DNA of 64,000 nucleotides from Turritopsis dohrnii (GCA_027922465.2 BQMF02000293.1:62001-126000), one strand, 5' to 3'. Positions 36,056-46,800 are shown, counted from the stretch's first letter. Translations and numbers: made by a program. Notes: generated from the sequence alone by a model not told the origin.

Positions 36056-36238
36056 TTATTTTTTAATTTCAATGCCATATTCCTGATCAGTATAAAAATA
36101 TATTTTGGTTCCTGCATTGGCTTCAGCAGTTTCTTCTATTATGACTGTCTTCTTCATTTTCCTTTGAACTACCTCGCTATCACTTTCATCGGAAGTTTCT
36201 GTTATTACCGGTGCTTTTCTCTTTTCCTGTGGATTCCT
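36056..36238 (-). pseudogene. Tail of the HIRAN-like acidic accessory protein
   Basis: Reads RNPQEKRKAPVITETSDESDS, then EVVQRKMKK, and ends YGIEIKK-stop. The run of basic patch, Ser/Asp/Glu stretch, K-R patch and a final (V/I)-I-E-x-K resembles the C-terminus of the protein at 43219-43960. Its stop is about 360 bp from the left terminus, comparable to about 280 bp in element 3. Confidence 0.5.
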
Positions 36239-36242
36239 TCCT

Positions 36243-36311
36243 GGAATAAGTGAGGCTATTAAAAACGCCCAATCTGTTTACGAAAGGGTCGAGAATCCCT
36301 TTAGAGCGTAA
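36243..36311 (+). pseudogene. Tail of the pogo-like DDE transposase
   Basis: Encodes GISEAIKNAQSVYERVENPF and then RA-stop, matching the transposase ending at 28962 (GILEAI, then VYTRIENPFRA). Only the last 22 residues remain, about 300 bp from the right terminus. Confidence 0.75.
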
Positions 36312-36825
36312 ATAATAAACAATGAACATCATGAAAACGAGCGTTAATATTATTTATCAAAAAACTTTACCACTTTAAAAATTGTTTAATTATGGCTAAG
36401 TCATGTAAAAATATTGTATTCGTTGGTGAACAAAAAGAAAAATCATCAAGAAATTGTAAATATTTAAAATTTTGCAATTAAAGTGATAAGAAGAAGAATT
36501 CTGAAAAAAAATGTTTTGGACCAAATATTTAGTCGGACATAATAATTAGTCGGACAAAATTTTAGTCACTTCCAAAAAATTTAGTCACTTTTGTCCGACT
36601 AAGTTTTGTCCAATAAGGTATACTCAAAAACAGCTTATTTGAAGACTTAGTAACTTATTTTGACTTTAAAGGGGCATTGGCCGGCTTAAATGTAAATATT
36701 ATTCTCACGTGATCAAAACAATCAAAATCAAAACAATTATGGCGCGAAGATCGCGATCGCTTTGAACATCGTTTACTGAACTGTGGAGTGAGAAAATAAA
36801 ATAACAAAATAATAGAAACACATGG

Positions 36826-36947
36826 CTTTTAATAATAGAAATACACCTGGCACATGTATCTTGTGACATATCATTCAATGTGAAGACAGAAACTAGAAGC
36901 CTCAGGGCTTGAACAATTTCCGCATCAGGCCTAGAGGAAATAGCTTT
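36826..36947 (-). pseudogene. Remnant of a transposon protein (SSRPDAEIVQALRLL)
   Basis: This reads on the minus strand as KAISSRPDAEIVQALRLLVS and on, an amphipathic helix-like pattern. It matches the remnant at 25.7-25.9 kb. It is probably part of the protein of this Kolobok-like family, exact role unknown. Confidence 0.45.
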
Positions 36948-37699
36948 AGGCTAATTTTTCAAGATATCTGAATGGCTATCCATTCTGTTCTTGTTGCGTA
37001 CGTGAGAACAGGTCTATCACAATTCCCAAAGTATGACTTATGGTTCACATGAAGAATAAAATGATATTCGATAGAAGTGAACCAAAATCATTTGAAAATC
37101 AAGGAAAAATCAGGGAAAAATCTGCAAGTAACTGCCAACTTTTATATCAGGACCTTCCAATTGTTATTTGTGCACACCTTCCAAATTTTGTCAGAAATGT
37201 GAATTCGGTAATATATTTAAGTAAACATTGTTGGTAATATATATTTAAATAAACATTGAAATTGTTCATAACTTGCATTAACACGAGCAGGAGAAACTTG
37301 GGCATTTCAAAGATTTTAATCCATGACATTTAACAGGAATTACAAGAAGATAAAAATTATACATAACTTAAATCAACATAACATACAATACGAAAATCTA
37401 TTTCTACTAAACTCGCCAGTGGCGGATCCAGAGGTAAGCCACAACTTATGTAGGAGAGTGTTAGCAATTCAAACATAAAAGAAAAAGGTTCAAATAATCC
37501 CATTGATAACATGAACTGAATTCACAACTTATGTTAATGCGCTTCTCCACAAGTTGCGACTACACTCTAGATCCACCAATGTCTGCATATTACCACTTCT
37601 ATGGAGTCTACAAATAACACCAATGTGCCCGAAGAGACAAATAACACAATAAAACTTTGTTAGAATCTGTATGAAAATGTTTTTTTCGAACATGATATA

Positions 37700-38128
37700 C
37701 CTTAAGGGGATTTGTTTTTGCGTGGACTAATTTTTGCGAGCCAAGGTTTGAGAGCGTTTTACGTGGATTAATATTTTTAATTCAGAGCTTCTCAAGGAAA
37801 ATGTTTGGATTTATATTTGCGAATGGGCACAAAGTGCAATGTGTGTACTTTATAATATAGCTTAGAAGTAGCAGCAAAAATCACCATTTCCATGCCAGCC
37901 ACATTGCAAAACCAATGGGTGCTTGATAAGTACAAGGAAATAGTTAATATATAAAAAGTACGCAGAGCCAAAAAATGAGCAAATAAAATCATGAAATTTT
38001 GCGTGGATTTATTTTCGCGAATCGTTCATGTCTTGAAGTTTTGCATGGATTTATTTTTGCGAATTTAACCAAAATTCGCAAAAGTTGCAAAACTTATATA
38101 ATCCACGCAAAAAAAAATCCCCTTAAGG
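37700..38128. mobile_element. CCTTAAGGGGATTT MITE with TTGCGTGGA words (429 bp)
   Basis: Inverted ends CCTTAAGGGGATTTG / (A)AATCCCCTTAAGG, TA on both sides. Words TTTTTGCGTGGA(TT) and TTTTTGCGAA recur inside both ends. Inserted in the 36670-40344 element. Confidence 0.85.
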
Positions 38129-40524
38129 TATTGTGTCCTAGAACATATTACACTCCAAATTTTCACAAGGCTTTAGTGATCTCATTGTATGTATATAATA
38201 TAATTGGTTGGATTCTAATCATCATCCAAAGTTTGTTTTCCTCTGACATATATCCAAACTAAATCATTGTGCCTCCATTGAGTGGTTTGCAGGATTATTT
38301 TGAACAACGTCATCCACACAAGTGATACTTGACCAAGCATCGTACAGTGATGAATAATTTGATACAGTCTGGAAATTCCCCAAATTACTCCCTTCTTTAA
38401 TTTATTACCGCTTTTCAATTCACTATGACGTTTCGGAGCAAGAAAAACAGTTTTATAAGACACATCGTTCACCAATATCTTGCACATGTTTATACTTTCA
38501 GTATGTGTTTGAGTCAATTAATTCACTGTGATTTGTGCTGCAATGATAATTTCATTTGTTTTGTTTTTTTTTCAATATCTTCAACTTTCGGTGTAATATT
38601 TATTAAATGAAATGAACATGTTTCATGCATTTATTGATAAGATGTATTCACCAGTATTCACTACTTCTGCTGTGATATTGAAAGTTTTTTTCACAGCTAA
38701 GTTTCGTTTACTATCAAACCTTCACCTTCTTTTTCAAGAATTTTTCCCAGAGTCAGCTAAACATCAATATTTCCTCCATAAGTAATGTTCTCATGATTAT
38801 ATTTCGATTGCAATAGTAGATAAAGTCTTAAAATTCTTCTTTATAGCTGATGTGCTTTCAGTTCATATTATATCAGGACGTAAAATAAAAATAAATCTCC
38901 AGCCGGTATTGATAATGAATTTTCGCCTTTGCACTGAAATCGCAGCTTCAATGTTCCAAGCATTTAATTACCAATCATCATCATACATATAGCATTATTG
39001 TCATCAACAAAAACAAAACAATACTTTTCTGTTTTCTACACGTTTCTTCAAAAGTTTTTAAACCTTTTTAAGACAATACTGAACTAAAACGATTTATTTC
39101 CATCATTTAATTTGAATTCTCTTGAATCATTTTAAAAGCTAGTGGAAAAATCAAAAATCTTCTACAGCCCATCTGACTGAAAAAACATGGCGTACTACTT
39201 GACTGTAGACTAGCCTCTATTCTTATCTACTGAACCGCGGCTATAAAAGTGAACGGAGAAGGAGTAGAAGAAGGAGAAGGAAAATGCCGGTTTTAACATA
39301 TATTTCGCCCTATGGGGAAATATATAAAAACAAAAGTTATTTTCAATGATTATCCAGATGCAATTAATGTATAAACACGAAAAATTGATCAGCCACAGAA
39401 GTGACTCCAGGAGGCAGAAATAACGGATATGTCATTCTGACAAAATCAAGATTTGTGTTTTTATTAAAATTTTGGAAACAGAAAAAAAGTAAGCGTAATG
39501 AAGATTAAGGAGAGAAAAACTATTCAAAAACAAATTGTTTCCTTATACAGTGTTAAATGTTGAAACTTATTCTAGCTACAGTGTACGAATATGTCAAAGT
39601 AGATTCAAAAATTGTATAGCTTGCAATTGAATTCATGCCAGTAATGTTCTTATTCACTGGGATATATTTTTCTGTGGATTGCCAAAGCAAATGGATTTTC
39701 CTTTACATTTTGTTTTGGTTTTCTAGAGAGCAAAATAAGCAAAATAAGTTCTCATGAAATAACTCAAACTCAAAACTAATGGACCATGGCTACAAAACAT
39801 GCCACAAAATTAAAGTAATTTCAAGAATCTTTATGATCTTCAGATAGGAATACCTAGCAAGCTAACAACAAAAAATGCTTCCAAAGAAAGCAATCCAAAC
39901 GACCTCTCCGCCTTCCTCTAAATTATCTGGGAGGTAGGACTCAGCAAAATCAAAAGCAATAATGCAAGTTATATACAATAGCAAATTTAAACTTATTTTG
40001 TATAAACTATACAGAGATGTGAATGTAGAGATTTCACCCGGCACTCACGAATCCGTTTATATCTTTAAAATAACAAATACTTCATTCAATAACTAACACA
40101 GAAATATTCCTTAATAAATTCATGATAACTTCGTATCAATATTTAATACCATATTTTAATTTACGTCCATAGACAAGACATTGAAAAAAATAATTCTGAC
40201 AGCAATGAAAATCTTCCGTCCTCTTCGCCATAATGTTTACAAGTTGTCTCGATCATTCTAATTTTTTAATCCTCAAATCACATGGCAGATTTGAATAACC
40301 AAGAGTAACTCAAATTCTATTGTTTTAAGCCGGCCAATGCCCCTTTAATACAAACTTTTTTAATCGAAATCAGATTTGTATTCACTTCAATTGAAAAAAA
40401 AAATCATATTTTGTTTGGAAAAGATCTCTTATAAGTTACTTTAGAGAAAACCCCTACATGAAAGTCTTTTTTATATAAACTTAATTTTACATATTCAGGT
40501 ATATACAAGTAAAACATTAATAAA

Positions 40525-41085
40525 TATTCGAGTGAATGCTTCGTATCTTTAATTTCTTTGATAAAGATTTTATTGAATTAAGTTTTTTTGTAATGATGCT
40601 GGTGAATGCAATCAATTTTGAGAAGGTACCTGTCTGCTTTTTCAACTAGAATGTGTTATTCTCTGAATCGCTGCCACTATTTTGACCTTCCCGCTGCAAA
40701 AGTGTTTTTCGATTTTCCTTCACAGTCCAACATATTTCAACTTTGCTGAAATCACTAACTTTCAGGCCTCATCTCCTGTTGTTTCTATTAGTTTTATGTG
40801 TAGACATTAATGGTGCATTCATAAGTATTTGAGTGAATGTGTTGCATATTTAATATCTATGATTGTTTTGAATTAAATTTTACTACGATGTTATGTTGCT
40901 TCATGAACTCAATATCTGTTTCACATTTGAACTGGGGTTTCTTATTCACTGTCACACTAGTTGTATCTCCTAATTCCTATTTCGAGCTTCCTGGTGAGCA
41001 AAAAGGTTTTTGATTTTGCTTTACAGTCCATCACCCCTCAACTTTCCTGAAAGCGCTGACCTTCAGGCCTCAGGGCCTCTTGTTT
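40525..41085 (+). repeat. Diverged direct repeat of about 280 bp, two copies
   Basis: 40525-40785 and about 40825-41085 align from gagtgaatg through ttttcacagtcca-like sequence to tttcaggcctca...tgtt. Both copies carry the same order of landmarks with scattered differences. Confidence 0.7.
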
Positions 41086-41429
41086 ATATACGGCCTCCCC
41101 TTCTCTGTTTTTACTAAATGTTACTCACTTTTATTCTTTCTCTTTTATTCGTCATATCCTCAATTTCTTCTTCCTTTTTCTTCGCTTTGTCACACAGGAC
41201 CCAATGGGAGAACAGAATTTATTTATTTGTATTAATTGTATGTTGTAAATATGTATATTTTAGATTGGTTAATCCTGTATAACAATTCGTCAATAATATT
41301 AATAATAACTAGCCGCCAAGGCGGCGTCGCTCGCTGCCCATGTTCAGCCTGTGTTGAGTTCACGAAAAATAAAATTAAGGAATTGGCAATGGTAAGTGTG
41401 CCCATGTTGTACAGCTCGAAAATTTTGCT

Positions 41430-42226
41430 GTGAAGAAGTTCAGTTTTGTGTCTGGTGACACTATTGGGCTTGTTATTAGTGGAAAAGAAGAGGCTAGTCT
41501 TACAAATGAGAACTATTTTATGTCGTCGATTTTTGTTAATGGAAGAGAAAGGAACTTCTACCATAAATTCTCGCGACCAGGTATCTTCACATTACTTTTA
41601 TTGCTAGCTGGTGACGTTCACCTTTGTCCAGGTCCTGATAGAGTTATACCAGAATTAAGTGACCTATGTAAACGCCGTGGATTAACCATTTTGCACCAAA
41701 ACTCGCGTGGATTGTTTTCAAACTTAGACTATATACGGGATATTTTAGAAAATTTTAAAGTTGACATTTTAACTCTCAGCGAAACCCATATCACCGATGA
41801 GAATCCAAACTTTTTTAACATTCCGGGTTACACATTTGTCAACAAAAATCGTGCATCTAAAAAAGGTGGCGGAGTAGCCGCATATGTCTCAACCCAAATT
41901 AACTGGGTACGTCGTGAGGACATCGAATCTGGTAATGCTGAAGTCATGTGGATCGAAATCATCCCAGAAAAGGCTGAAAGCTTCTTGATTGGCACCATAT
42001 ATAGACCCCCGGGTACGTCCAAGTATCTTCCTAAGAACTTTAATGATACACTTAATGACATGTTAGAAACTGCAACATCTGAGTCGAAAGAAGTGATAAT
42101 CCTTGGGGACGTTAATGTAAATTTTCTTAACAAATCTGATAACAAAGCTTTTAAGGAGTTATTAACTTTATATGGCTTTGAACAGTTGATTAAGAAAGCC
42201 ACTCGCACAACAACAGACTCGAAAAC
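41430..42226 (+). pseudogene. LINE endonuclease domain (N-terminal part of broken ORF)
   Basis: APE-type endonuclease: ILHQNSRGL, LTLSETHI, GGGVAAYVS, IYRPPG and LGDVNVNFL are all present in order. This is the first third of the LINE protein. The reading frame ends at the junction with the inserted LINE fragment, before the SDHD motif, which resumes as GDHDMIGC at 42558. The sequence itself is well preserved. Confidence 0.8.
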
Positions 42227-42228
42227 AT

Positions 42229-42557
42229 AATAGATAGTTACCTACCTATTGTTACCTATTGTTGAGTTTTGATGATATCTTCATCGGCCCATTTCGTTGA
42301 AACCAGCCCTATTCATATCGAAAATAGCATTTGATTTTTCATTTCCAGTTGCATAGCCAGGTAGTTGTGGATAATCTGCAACTGTCTTCAAATAAACATC
42401 TAGTTCTTTCTTGAATAAATCTTTCGAGCATCTGGTCATGTCCCTGAGTGTTTTAGGTAAGCAGTTGAATAATTTTGGCCCTCTGTAGCGAAAGCTGCCG
42501 TACATGACATAATTGATAGTAATTGGGTCTCTACTATATCTGCTACTGACGTCATAC
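42229..42557 (-). mobile_element. Short LINE 3' fragment inserted in reverse
   Basis: The minus strand encodes an RT-ORF C-terminus (FRYRGPKLFNCLPKTLRDMT, then KKELDVYLK) from another LINE family. Its 3' side ends in caataggta repeats (42238-42262 on the plus strand). It splits the LINE endonuclease between TTTDSKT and GDHDMIG. Confidence 0.75.
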
Positions 42558-43076
42558 CATCGTGCATCGGAGACCACGACATGATTGGTTGCTGTAGAAA
42601 AATAAATCATCTAAAATTCAGATCTCGCACCATCAAAACACGAAACTTCAAAAACTACGATTCTGAAAAAATTCGTGATGATTCGAAAAACGCCGACCGG
42701 TCGCGGATAGAAACTGTGAATGACGTCAACAAATGTTTATCATGTTTCAATTCTGTTCTAAAAAATATTTTTGAAATACATGCCCCAACAATAACTAAAC
42801 GCGTCCGTGGTAAAAACTCTCCCTGGCTAACAACAACAATCAAGTCAGAAATGAACACACGCGACAAACTATTACGTAGATCTCGAAGATACCAGAAGGA
42901 TGAGGATATCCTAGCCTACAAACAAAAACGAAATAAAGTGAACAATATGATCCGAAAATCGAAAGCAAATTTCAATAAGCAACTTCTTCGGGAAAATTCT
43001 TCGGATCCTGACAGTTTCTGGAAGATTTTGAAAGCTGTATACCCATCCAAAGTTAAAAGTTAACTATCGTGTCAGC
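42558..43076 (+). pseudogene. LINE ORF middle part (end of EN, linker)
   Basis: Begins with DHDMIGC, the conserved DHD of the endonuclease. It continues through the basic linker (SPWLTTTIKSEMNTRDKLLR, then FNKQLLRENS) to FWKILKAVYPSK. A stop (TAA at 43061) precedes the transposon junction. The frame resumes at 44245. Confidence 0.75.
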
Positions 43077-43078
43077 TA

Positions 43079-43217
43079 CCTTATCGGCCAAAACTTAGTC
43101 GGCCCTAAGTGACTAAATTTTGACGAGGTGACTAAAATTAGGGCCGACTAATAATTAAGGCCGACTAAAATTTGGGCCGACTAATAATTAAGGCCGACTA
43201 AGTTTTGGCCGATAAGG
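43079..43217. repeat. 139-bp hairpin unit at the left end of element 3, itself TA-bounded
   Basis: It runs from ccttatcggccaaaacttag to its near-perfect inverse and is followed by TA, so it could stand as a MITE. It includes gactaaattttgacgaggtg, which the right end (from 44150) carries in the same orientation. Confidence 0.8.
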
Positions 43218-43218
43218 T

Positions 43219-43960
43219 ATACAAAAACACAACTTGGATTAGAGCAAAAGCTGGAGACAAAGTCAAAGTATCAATAGAAACCGATAAAAAAAGTATTGAT
43301 ATTGACCCCTATGCTTGTGCTATCAAATGCATGGTTGGTTCACCTGAAATGTTGAAAACTGTTGGACAAATTCCCAGAGAAATTTCCCGGCATACTTAGT
43401 TTTTTCTAAAAGAAGAAGGAGGTACAATTGATGGTATTGTTCAATCAGTTCAATACAGACCATCACCTATTCCAGCCGGAGGGTTGGAAATTCCACTCCT
43501 CTTAACTTTTAAAAGTCGGCGTTATATAATTCATACTAAAATGAAGGAGTTTGTAACAACACTTTATTCCTACGAGTATACTAGCACCAGGGAACAGGTA
43601 GAGTCAGAATCTTCAGATGATGAAATCAATTTTTTTATCACAGAATCCACAGACAGTGAAGGAGAGGAAAGACCGAATCTGTTACAGGCCAAAGATCCGC
43701 AACCTGCTATCACAAAATCAAGATCCGAAAACAACGCGCACAATGATCAAGAAAGTGACAGTGAGATCGTTAATGTCATTGCCAAAAGGAAACGGAATAA
43801 AAGAGTTCCCGTAGTCGTTTCTAGTGACAGTAGTGGGAGCGGTGATGATGAGACCTTGGAGCAAATAAAGAGGAAAAGAGTAGCCGAAATTGGTGATGAA
43901 ACACCTGAACTGTTTTGCATTGACCCGAGTGAGATGTGCGAAATCGTTATTGAGAAGTAA
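43219..43960 (+). pseudogene. HIRAN-like domain plus acidic tail protein, broken by one stop
   Basis: The frame (codons in step with 43217) reads RAKAGDKVKVSIETDKKSID, then DPYACAIKC, GQIPREISRH, [TAG at 43397-43399], FFLKEEGGTIDG, and GGLEIPLLLTFKS. It then has a long Ser/Asp/Glu-rich tail with KRKR and KRKRV patches, ending CEIVIEK. The order (V-I-x-T strand, D-P-Y-A-V, G-x-I-P-R-E-x-S, GG-x-I, GG-L-E-I-P) fits HIRAN-like domains that accompany DNA elements in cnidarians. HIRAN domains elsewhere bind DNA ends, e.g. in HLTF. The basic patches suggest nuclear location. The N-terminus is cut by the hairpin unit. Confidence 0.5.
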
Positions 43961-44244
43961 TTATGCTTCCAATAGATTGTACAAACTTTTGATATGTTGT
44001 TATTGTTGATTATATACTTGTTTTTGAAATATATCCATGATAAGTATTAAAAATCTGTGAATTATCATTAAAAAGTGTCTATTTTCCATCTGCTTGTAAA
44101 TTTAGAAATGGCCCAAATTTTTAGTCGGTCTTAATTATTAGTCGGCCCTTGAGACTAAATTTTGACGAGGTGACTAAAATTAGGGCCGACTAATAATTAA
44201 GGCCGACTAAAATTAAGGCCGACTAAGTTTTGGGCGATAAGGTA

Positions 44245-45546
44245 TTTGAATCGGAAGGGAAACGTGTAGACGACCCAAAATCAATATCAAATGGTTTTAG
44301 TAATTTTTTTGGAAATGTTGCTACTAAATTAAAGTCTAAAGCCTTCCCGTTATTTAATCTTGTTTGGAGAAGGGCGAAAGAAATTCCTTGTCAATGCTAC
44401 AGTACCTTTAGATTTACCTACATATCACGAGTAGAAGTTGAAAAGCATCTTCGATCAATCAAACGAAAGAAAGCTTCAGGACCAGATGATCTCCCTGGCT
44501 GTCTTTTGAAAGATGCAGCACCAAAAATCTCTGTACCACTTACCAGAATCATTAACCTTTCTTTGGAAACAGGAGGGGTATTCCCTAGTGAATGGAAGAT
44601 TGCTAAGACTGTCCCTATCTATAAATCCGGAAACGTGACATTATATGATAATTATCGACCAATATCACTTCTTCCCATTTTGTCAAAAATCTTGGAGAAA
44701 GTAGTGCGCGAACGTCTTATGAACCACCTTGAAAAACTCGAACTACTATCAAAGACACAATTTTGATTTCGTAAGAATCGATCTACCGAATCCGCTGCTG
44801 TGCTGTTTGTAGATTCCATTCGGAAGGCAGCTGATAGGGGTGAGTTGGTTGGAGCTGTGTTTTTAGATTTAAGCAAGGCGTTTAATACCATCAGCCATGC
44901 CAATTTACTTGCCAAATTGCCTTGCTATGGGATTAGAGAAACTGAACTTAATTGGATGACCGATTATCTTTTTGGTCGGAGACAACATGTCAGTTATAAA
45001 AACACTCTATCCGATGTTGAATATGTTACTAGCGGGGTTCCACAAGGATCAATATTAGGCCCCCTCCTCTTTCTTATCTTGTTCAATGACATTGGAATGC
45101 AACTAAAACACTCCCGCATTATCAAGTATGCTGACGATTCAGTGATTTTTTTCAATCATAACGATTTTTCTGTAATTCAGAATTCCTTGAATGTTGACGT
45201 TGAATCCCTTGCACAATGGTTTGACGACAATGACATGATTCCCAATTTAAAGCCCGGAAAGACTGAATGCATGTTATTTGGTACATCGCAAAAACTGTCA
45301 AAACTACCCAGCAAATACTTGAACATAATGTTTCGACATAGAAAGATAAATACCACCAACACATATAAGTATCTTGGGAACAAAGTTACAAACACTCTTA
45401 GTATAAACGATCAATTTCACTCGAATTATAAGAAATTTTCGAGTCGTTTAAATCTACTACGGAAACTTCGATTCTTGATGGATAAGTCAGCAACCACGAT
45501 CTATCATAGTATTCTTCGTCCAATTTTTGGAGTGCCCTATCATTAA
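44245..45546 (+). pseudogene. LINE reverse transcriptase, one in-frame stop
   Basis: Resumes the LINE ORF right after the transposon with FESEGKRVDDPKSIS. RT motifs follow: ASGPDDLPG, YRPISLLPILSK, FLDLSKAFNTISH, SGVPQGSILGP and the catalytic YADD, then GKTECMLFG and YKYLG. A TGA at 44764-44766 replaces the Gly codon of the usual (Q-x)GFR motif. The frame is lost again near 45540. Confidence 0.85.
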
Positions 45547-45656
45547 AACTAAACGAATCACAAAGATGAAAGCTGCAAAATCTTACAACTCGTGCAACCA
45601 GTATAATCAGTCCTGATGGAAGTGTTCTAATACCGTCGATAGAAAACATTAACAAA

Positions 45657-45920
45657 TTGTCAACTTGTGTGTTTGTACATAAATACATCTCGAAATCTAC
45701 TTGCTCAAACTTTCATAACTACTTCACCGAGATTAATCATAAACTCCGAACCAGAAATAATGGGATCAGTTTGGCTTTACCAAAAGTGAGAACGGAATTT
45801 GGAAAGTGTGGTTTTTATTTCCAAGGTGCTACTCTTTATAACTCTCTACCGACTGACATTCGTAGAGAAAAAGATGTGAAAAAACTCAAAGATATGCTGA
45901 AAAAGCATTTTAGTGTCTGA
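45657..45920 (+). pseudogene. LINE RT ORF C-terminal end
   Basis: Reads to the natural LINE end: GFYFQGATLYNSLPTDIRR, then KDMLKKHF-stop. A frameshift separates it from the RT part. It is followed by the 3' UTR. Confidence 0.75.
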
Positions 45921-46130
45921 TTCAAAAGTATATAATTGCGATTAATCTACTTGATTCATAACCTAGGTCTGAGTTTGGAGATGGAGATTTTTTATGAGTT
46001 CTTCTTTTACCTTTTGCTTTTCCTTTGCCCAGGCTTTTTAAATTTTTAAATTTTAAGGTTAATTACAGGACACACTTTTATAACAGTTATTCATTTAGCT
46101 GAAGTGTTTATATCCTGTGTAAATATTCGT

Positions 46131-46132
46131 TA

Positions 46133-46227
<95 letters not shown>

Positions 46228-46228
46228 C
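46131..46228 (+). repeat. (AAAT)n, about 24 units
   Basis: An uninterrupted tetranucleotide run that is both the tail of the LINE and the start of composite block I. The same junction (AAAT)n-caatattcatgttcccg recurs at 53536-53600. Confidence 0.9.
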
Positions 46229-46510
46229 AATATTCATGTTCCCGAAAATGAAATTCGTTGTTCCCGTTTTTAAATTTTGTTCCCGATATTGAAATTAAAT
46301 TTTCATTTTCGGGAACATGTTCCCGAAATTGAAACTTGTTGTTCCCTTTGTTCCCGAATTTGAAAAGAAAAATTTTATTTTCGGGAACGTGTTCCCGATA
46401 TTGAAACAAGTTGCTCCTTTATGTTCCCTAATGTTCCCGAAAATGTAAGTTCAAGTTCGTTTCATTTTCGGGAACATTAGGGAACATAACTTAAAGGAAC
46501 AGCTTTTTTG
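46229..46510. repeat. TTCCCGAAATTGAAA-word array, block I
   Basis: About a dozen copies of gttcccgaaa(t/a)tgaaa in both orientations, ending in a hairpin (tgttccctaatgttcccg... and cgggaacattagggaacat). Confidence 0.85.
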
Positions 46511-46699
46511 ACCTCAAGTTCGTGCAATAGTAACATGTTGATTTCAATATGGTAGATGTATCAGTGTGAATAAGCTGAGTTTCCTTTATGTCATTTATGA
46601 AAATGAGGTTTCAAGTAAACTTTTCATAAGAAAGAAACTAGTGTTGAATGCTCAACATTGCAATGACGGAATTCTTTAACTTTCCTGAACCTTATTATG

Positions 46700-46800
46700 A
46701 TGGATTGCTGGCTCCCTATTAAACCGACACCAGGCGACCATAACTATAAACCAAAAAATGGTGCTCCACAAGGTTCCATGTTAGGGCCAGTACGTTAGAA
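46700..46800 (+). pseudogene. LINE reverse-transcriptase scrap
   Basis: Matches the RT scrap at 54.05-54.18 kb and carries the GAPQGSMLGPV version of the GVPQGSILGP motif, then breaks off. Confidence 0.6.

Larger units (their letters stand above)
35696..36618. mobile_element. CCTTATCGG-family DNA transposon, element 2 (both gene ends retained)
   Basis: Left end CCTTATCGGACAAAACTTAG; the right end is its inverted partner with one change (caataagg); TA on both sides. Subterminal words are TTAGTCGGAC and TTAGTCAC. The centre holds the 3' end of one gene on the minus strand and the 3' end of another on the plus strand, nearly back to back at about 36240. This is what a large internal deletion of a divergent two-gene element leaves. 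Confidence 0.85.
36670..40344. mobile_element. Kolobok-like DNA transposon, 3.68 kb, TTAA duplication
   Basis: The terminal inverted repeat AGGGGCATTGGCCGGCTTAA lies at the left end, with its exact complement at 40324-40344, and TTAA outside both. The end is related to that of the element at 12767 (AGGG, ATTG, CCGG in the same order). Interior frames are short and broken. A conserved peptide lies on the minus strand near 36.9 kb, and a TA-flanked MITE is inserted at 37700. Confidence 0.85.
43079..44242. mobile_element. CCTTATCGG-family DNA transposon, element 3 (HIRAN-like gene)
   Basis: Starts CCTTATCGGCCAAAACTTAG and ends with a near-complement (gggcgataagg), TA on both sides, inserted in the LINE. 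Subterminal words are TTAGTCGGCC and TGACTAAA. The left end is a complete hairpin unit on its own (43079-43217). Confidence 0.85.
41300..46228 (+). mobile_element. LINE with GDV-PGP leader, (AAAT)n tail, broken by two insertions
   Basis: EN-RT pieces lie in order at 41430-42226, 42558-43076, 44245-45546 and 45657-45920, then a 3' UTR and (AAAT)n. The leader has LLLLLAGDVHLCPGP, a hallmark of many CR1/L2-like ORFs. The gaps are exactly filled by a reverse-oriented LINE fragment (42229-42557) and a CCTTATCGG element (43079-44242). Confidence 0.85.

Noticed and set aside
46095..46409. Minus-strand frame with YLFIYLFI repeats
   Set aside because: It only translates the (AAAT)n microsatellite and TTCCCG words. 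No protein.
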